From: Bilabrum cf. latius
Taxonomy: Eukaryota > Bigyra: Bicosoecida > Bigyra > Bicosoecida
Direction of reading: 5' to 3'
NCBI GenBank assembly: GCA_965178125.1
Contig: OZ237770.1
Coordinates: 124,001 to 188,000, forward strand
DNA: 64,000 nt
The notes under the pieces were generated by a model. That model saw only the letters and a program-made list of their open reading frames with translations, was not told the origin of the DNA and ran no database searches. How positions within the stretch are numbered: the first letter of the stretch is position 1; every line of letters begins with the position of its first letter. Below, one piece after another: positions 59,815 through 64,000 of this stretch. A program made the position numbers and the translations under genes.

Positions 59815-60240
59815 TCCAGCCATGAAGCAGCAGCTGCCGGGGCCGCGGCCGGCCATCGCATGTTGCCACCACTGGCAAGCCCGTCCGGTGCCGGAATGGG
59901 CATGCTGCATGGGCATGGGATCGGACCTGATATGGGCCCACGGTGAGGCACCGGGCCGGGCCACTGCATGGGGTGCGAGGCCCATGTCCTAGGGACATGC
60001 CGGGTGCCCGACCCAGGTGTGGAAGTAGTGCCTTGGGGGGCGGCATCGTGTGCCCGGAAGAGACCCACCTCCTTCAGGCGGGGGTGCACTTGGGAGCCCA
60101 TCAAGGCTAATGAGGAGACTGGGGGGAGTTGGTATGGGGTCCGCCAAAGGGGCAGGGAGGGTTCGGGGCGGGGCTGGTGGGTTTGGCAACGCTCGGCCCG
60201 CGCAGCGTGGGGTGCTGCTAGTCGCGGCTTGGAGAGTTGA
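59815..60240 (+). pseudogene. Decayed duplicate of the Sec24 Gly/Pro/Met-rich tail
   Basis: The sequence encoding AMKQQLPG in Sec24 (57891-57912) recurs at 59820-59841. The following parts correspond but in shifted frames: MMPPSSQPGGMMM and AGMGMGMG of Sec24 against MLPPLASPSGAGMGM here. Frameshifts and a TGA at about 59944 break the reading frame, so this is a pseudogene fragment of the 3' end of Sec24 or of a Sec24 paralog. Confidence 0.55.
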
Positions 60241-61648
60241 CTAGTCTACGCCGTGGGAGAGACATTGCGGTTCAGTCGACTGTCTACCAAGGGTGTTTAG
60301 TATAGCCGCATCGCTGGTACGAGGGTGGCTTACTCCGATCCTGGATGGCTTGGATTGCTGCCAGCAGCACGGTGGTCGCAAGATTGTCGGTCTGGCTTCC
60401 CCAAGGAAAATATGCAAAATTGATCACAACCCTGTCTGTATGGGGTCATGCTTCTCTACACAGAAGGAGTGTCTGCAATAGCGTGAGCTGCTTAGTTTAA
60501 ATCACGCTAAAATGAAAGGAGGTGTCGGTCATGGCGCGATCTGTGCATTGCTTGGTGTTCGGCTTGGAAGCCGCTTGCATTGCATCATCCGATTCGATAG
60601 ACAGGACCTCTCATGATAGAAGCTGGCTCGTACTTTTTGACGTAAATCTGCAACATGTGATCATTTAGCTCCGATAGTTCATAGGATGTACCTACTAGAC
60701 TAGAAGTGGCTTCCCTTGTCTCACTTCACTTCACACTTCTAACGAATTGCAAATCACGCGTTTCTCACCTTCTCTCCTATATGGACTATCCCTAGATCCC
60801 CATCTTCGTACGGCTAGAGCAGATCAACTGGACGTAACCGCTGAAGGAGCCCATGCAGGGCAGACACCCGGGCAAGAGGTATGTAGGCTACGCTTTTTGG
60901 ACGATTCCAGCAAATGCCCTCTACCACCCAGCAGCAGCACGGCGCATGATAATTGTATTGTCGTTCAACCATTTCGATATTGCAGGTAGGGTTGGAATGT
61001 TGTGACCGTGCACATAGGCCTAGTTTGGGGCGGTGCCAGGAGGCGTAGGTGTGGCAGCGTGAAGAAGCATCCGGCAGGTTGCAAAAGAGAAAGTCAACTG
61101 CAAGGCGGGGAGGGTAGCTGATCCAGTCACGATGGACATAGCACTATGAGCATCAAGAAACGGACGATACTTCCCGGACCTGTTCTATTTCGGAGACGGA
61201 ACAGAGATTAATACGTCCAACGCCCGATTGGCAGGAATCTACTATATAGACAGAGCTTCAAACTCTCCGAGGCGCTGATACAGCCAATTTGCACGATGTG
61301 CCAATTGCACGAGCAGAATCCTGCGTTGTTGGATCGAGTTCGCCAGGTAGGACCCTTTTCCAGGCAGGTTAGACGACCAGGCGAGCTGTGACAGCGCACC
61401 AAAGCAAGCACAACATTACTTTTCTTAAGCCAGCTGCTCAAACTACATCTAGATGGAGGTACCATGAACGGGGGGATTAAAGTGGTCAGTATATCGGACA
61501 TAGGGTGCCGTTCATTAAGATCAGATCGGAACGCGTGACTGGCTTTTCATTACGCAGTACAGTATACATGAATGGCCAGGTGAGGCCCACACAAAAGAAA
61601 AACAGTGTTATGTCTGTAATCTATGCTAACACCATGCTAACACCCAGC
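60241..61648. other. Spacer, no confident gene
   Basis: About 1.4 kb downstream of the SRSF1-like gene end. A short open frame at 60747-60989 (+) has no support. No RNA gene or repeat was recognised. Confidence 0.4.
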
Positions 61649-62928
61649 TCAGCTTCCCTCCTCCGCCACGGCCTCGACCACAGCCTCGCCCTCCCCTTCA
61701 GCAGCAGCAGCAGTCTCCTCCGCCGCACTGCCAGCCGCCGCCTCCTCGGCCTGTTGTTCCCCAGCAGCTGCCTCCTCATTGGCGGCATGCGCCTCATCTG
61801 CCGCCCTCTCCTTCTCGTCCCCGCCCACCGCTGCGTCGCCATCTCCACCCGCGGCTGCACCACCGTTCGGTGCATCTGCCCCCCCAGCCGCCGCGGCGGC
61901 GTCATCTTCGGCGGGCGCATGGGCTGCTGGTGACCGGCTCTCGCCCTCGCCCTCCCGCCGCTCATCGGAAGCAGCGCCGCCGGTGGCGGCGGCGGGGGGC
62001 GCCCCGCGGTCGTCCCTCCTCGCACCACCGTGCGATGCACCTCCCGCACCGCGCGAGGGTCTGCTGACCGGGTCCAGCCGGATGGTGGCAGTCGCCCTGT
62101 GCCTGTTGGTGATCTCGCTCATGTCCAGCATGCGGAGTGCCCGCTCCATGCCGTCTCTGGAGAGGAAGTGCACCCGGGCCCGACCGTCCCCGATCACGTC
62201 GGCCTTGCCCACGTCTGCAGCCTGCCGCATGTGGTCTTTGACGTCCTGCGGGGTGTGACGAGTGATGGTGTGACGAGTGATAGTGTGACGAGCGCGCAGT
62301 CATGGGTCCGATGCATCGTGCATGGTGCGCAGGACTGCAAGGACAGCGCGAGGCACGCGTCCTCACCTGCCAGCTGGTGCCGTCTGGGATGCCAGTTACT
62401 TCCACGGTGAATCCAGTCTCGACGGCGGGGCTCCTCGCCGGCCTCTCACGCCCGGGCGGTCCCCGACGGTCGCCCCGATCGCCGCGATCGACGCGGTCGC
62501 GCGGGCCAGCTCCCTTGGCAAACTCCACGGTCACGCGCCTACCATCGAAGTTCACGCCGTGCCTCTCCCTGACTGCATCTGCGCACCCAATAAAAAATGC
62601 GGTTCGCATGAAGTAATGTTGGCATGAGGCCTGCTTGCGATCCATGGCAGTGCCTCCGAGTGGAAAGAAGTGGGCCCCTTTGACACTGCTGAAGAAGCAG
62701 TACCGCGACACAAATCCATAGGTATCGGATCAAAATCATGCAGCTATTGGACTTACCCTCCGCATCTCTAAGCTCGTCGAATGTCACAAAGGCAAACGCG
62801 ACGCCAGGCTGTCTGCGGTTGAGCTTCACGCTAATCGTGCGAATGGGTCCAAACTTTTCGAACATCCGGCCAAGCTCGTTCTCGCGAACATCATCAGGGA
62901 GATTTCCGACGAACAAACGGCCAGCCAT
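61649..62928 (-). CDS. SRSF1/ASF-SF2-like splicing factor without RS domain
   Basis: Exons are 62928-62757, 62578-62367 and 62245-61649; introns of 178 and 121 nt have GT-AG ends, and the product is 326 residues to TGA. RRM1 has RLFVGNLPDDV (RNP2) and VAFAFVTF (RNP1). The second, pseudo-RRM carries SWQDVKDHMRQAADV, the SWQDLKD-type signature specific to the SF2/ASF group; intron 2 splits it right after SWQ. A Gly/Asp/Arg linker joins the two. The C-terminus is not an Arg-Ser domain but ~110 residues rich in Ala, Glu and Gly, an unusual replacement. Intron 2 contains three tandem copies of the TGTGACGAGTG motif family. Confidence 0.9.
62253..62293. repeat. Three tandem copies of the GTGTGACGAGTG motif in an intron
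   Basis: Two exact and one near copy (ending GAGCG), spaced 14 bp apart, lie beside the 3' splice site of SRSF1-like intron 2. This is the tightest cluster of the most abundant iterated motif of the window. Confidence 0.9.
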
Positions 62929-63231
62929 GGTAATTATTGAGCTCGTATGTGGCCAAAAGCATGCCTGTTTGGCAGACTGAGATTCTGAACTGGCACGCAA
63001 CAAACAGTCCGAGAGCGACCATATCAAATACAGTAGCCGCGCGGTCTGTTTATTCGTAGACCGCTCGCTGGCGACAATATTATTTTATATACTGCTGCTT
63101 AGCGGGTTCAGGCCTATCATAGTCGCTTGCTGCCGAGCAGTCGGCCGATTGATCCACACGGTCCACTCGGCAAAGGAATCAGCATATTTTCTGACTTGGC
63201 TTGATACCCGTAGCCACAGCAATACGAGGAT

Positions 63232-64000
63232 ATGAATCCTTCCACATTTGGTTAGCATCGTGGGGCCCGGGCTGGCGCTGGCCCTGGAAGTGGGCAGGAA
63301 TCGCAGGGTGGGACGCACCACGTTGGCGCGCGGCCTCGTCCAGGGGCACCCAATGGTGTCATGAGGGTGCAAGGGCTGGCTGGAAATTGGAGTTCAAACG
63401 GAGCAAGGCCCATACAGCCAGGCAGGCCAGGGCCGGGTTCTGCTATGGCAGGCCAGTCCCAGAGCAACGCTGGCGGCAATACTGCTCGCCCCGCGGTCCT
63501 TGGCCAAGCAGCTTCTGGAGCGCGACCGCTGGCAGTTAGACCACCTGCATCGATGGGTGTATTTGGATCTGGAAGGCCGGCATCTGCAGGTGCATTCGGA
63601 GTTCGTGGCCTTCCGGGCTTGCCGGCTGCGAGCGGTGCTCGCCCGCGAGCAGTTGCCCCGGCATCGGCCCGGCCCAGCACTGCGCACTCGTCACACGGAT
63701 CGGTCACGGCACGGCCGGGCTCCATGCAGGGGTTCGGTCGCCCCGTTGGACTGTCGTTCGGCAGGCCTGGGCCCAGCACTGGCACTGGTACAAGCCCAGG
63801 CACAGGGTCGACTGGATTCGGGCAGGGCAAGGGCAAGGGCAAGGGCAAGGGGCAGGGCCGTGCTGACCCCCACGCGGGGCACGGCCCGAGACCGTCTGGC
63901 GCGCACTCGTCACAGCCAGTCCCGAGACCACACCAGCCGCAGTCCATTCGGCCCCCTCCACAGTCCCGGTCCCAGCCACCGACATAGGCATAGCAACCGA
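63232..64000 (+). CDS. N-terminal part of a Gly/Pro/Gln-rich protein (runs off the window), possible Sec24 paralog
   Basis: The frame opens at ATG 63232 (MNPSTFG, TAG, HRGARAGAG) and is still open at the window end, 256 codons. Composition is Gly/Pro/Ala/Ser-rich with scattered Gln, similar to the N-terminus of the Sec24 at 54760, so a Sec24-type or other coat/RNA-binding protein is possible; no folded domain is reached. TAG codons occur at 63253, and two close to the edge (QPPT, TAG, A, TAG, QP). A GKGKGKGK stretch arises from a small repeat near 63830. Confidence 0.65.

Overview
The window is nuclear DNA from a eukaryotic microbe. It has GT-AG introns of roughly 60-390 nt (a few genes only), about 58-60% G+C in genic regions, two cilium/flagellum-type proteins, a COPII coat subunit, an SR-type splicing factor, secreted vacuole/lysosome-type proteins and long low-complexity repeats inside proteins. 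The lineage cannot be fixed from the sequence; a flagellated protist, possibly an alga, fits best.

The central observation is that TAG is not a stop here. At least 70 in-frame TAG codons lie inside about 20 genes, including signal peptides, ankyrin repeats, a ubiquitin-like domain, an MRH domain and the catalytic domains of MTHFR, L-2-hydroxyglutarate dehydrogenase and an Atg22-type transporter. Read with the standard code, almost every gene looks broken. Read with TAG as sense, each becomes one long frame ending at TGA (17 genes) or TAA (4 genes); none ends at TAG. The residues around the sites favour glutamine over leucine. All coordinates below use this reading.

Layout. 0-10.5 kb: two related pseudokinase genes in opposite orientation (126-1379 +, 9618-10460 -) flanking L-2-hydroxyglutarate dehydrogenase (-), a 1,604-residue protein of unknown function (+) and a glycine-rich single-pass membrane protein (-). 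11-21 kb: two very large minus-strand genes, a beta-propeller protein (1,827 aa) and a ubiquitin-like/kinase/poly-Gly-Ala protein (1,363 aa). 21-34 kb: secreted or vacuolar proteins (an MRH-domain protein with a hydrolase-like domain, an Atg22-like transporter, a glycosyl-hydrolase-like protein, a cathepsin-D-like protease) and one disordered basic protein. 33.8-37.3 kb: MTHFR, whose start lies 18 bp from the divergent protease start. 37.5-42.3 kb: a degenerate retroelement-like fragment, a bulb-type lectin and an ankyrin/FN3 protein. 42.4-49 kb: three minus-strand genes (unknown, possible flagellar protein, membrane-anchored malate/lactate-type dehydrogenase). 49.6-51.9 kb: an AT-rich element with 24-bp terminal inverted repeats and a 4-bp target duplication. 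52.3-64 kb: a CFAP161/EF-hand fusion, Sec24, a decayed copy of the Sec24 tail, an SRSF1-like factor and the start of a Gly/Pro/Gln-rich gene.

A second layer of structure runs across exons, introns and spacers: several families of short iterated, mostly palindromic motifs (CACTCGTCAC, about 21 exact copies; CCGGTTGCAACC, 6; TGCGCGGCGCC, 12, usually beside TTCCG; CCAGGGAACAA; a GTGCATCGCAC family). They exceed chance by far and are not explained by the genes.
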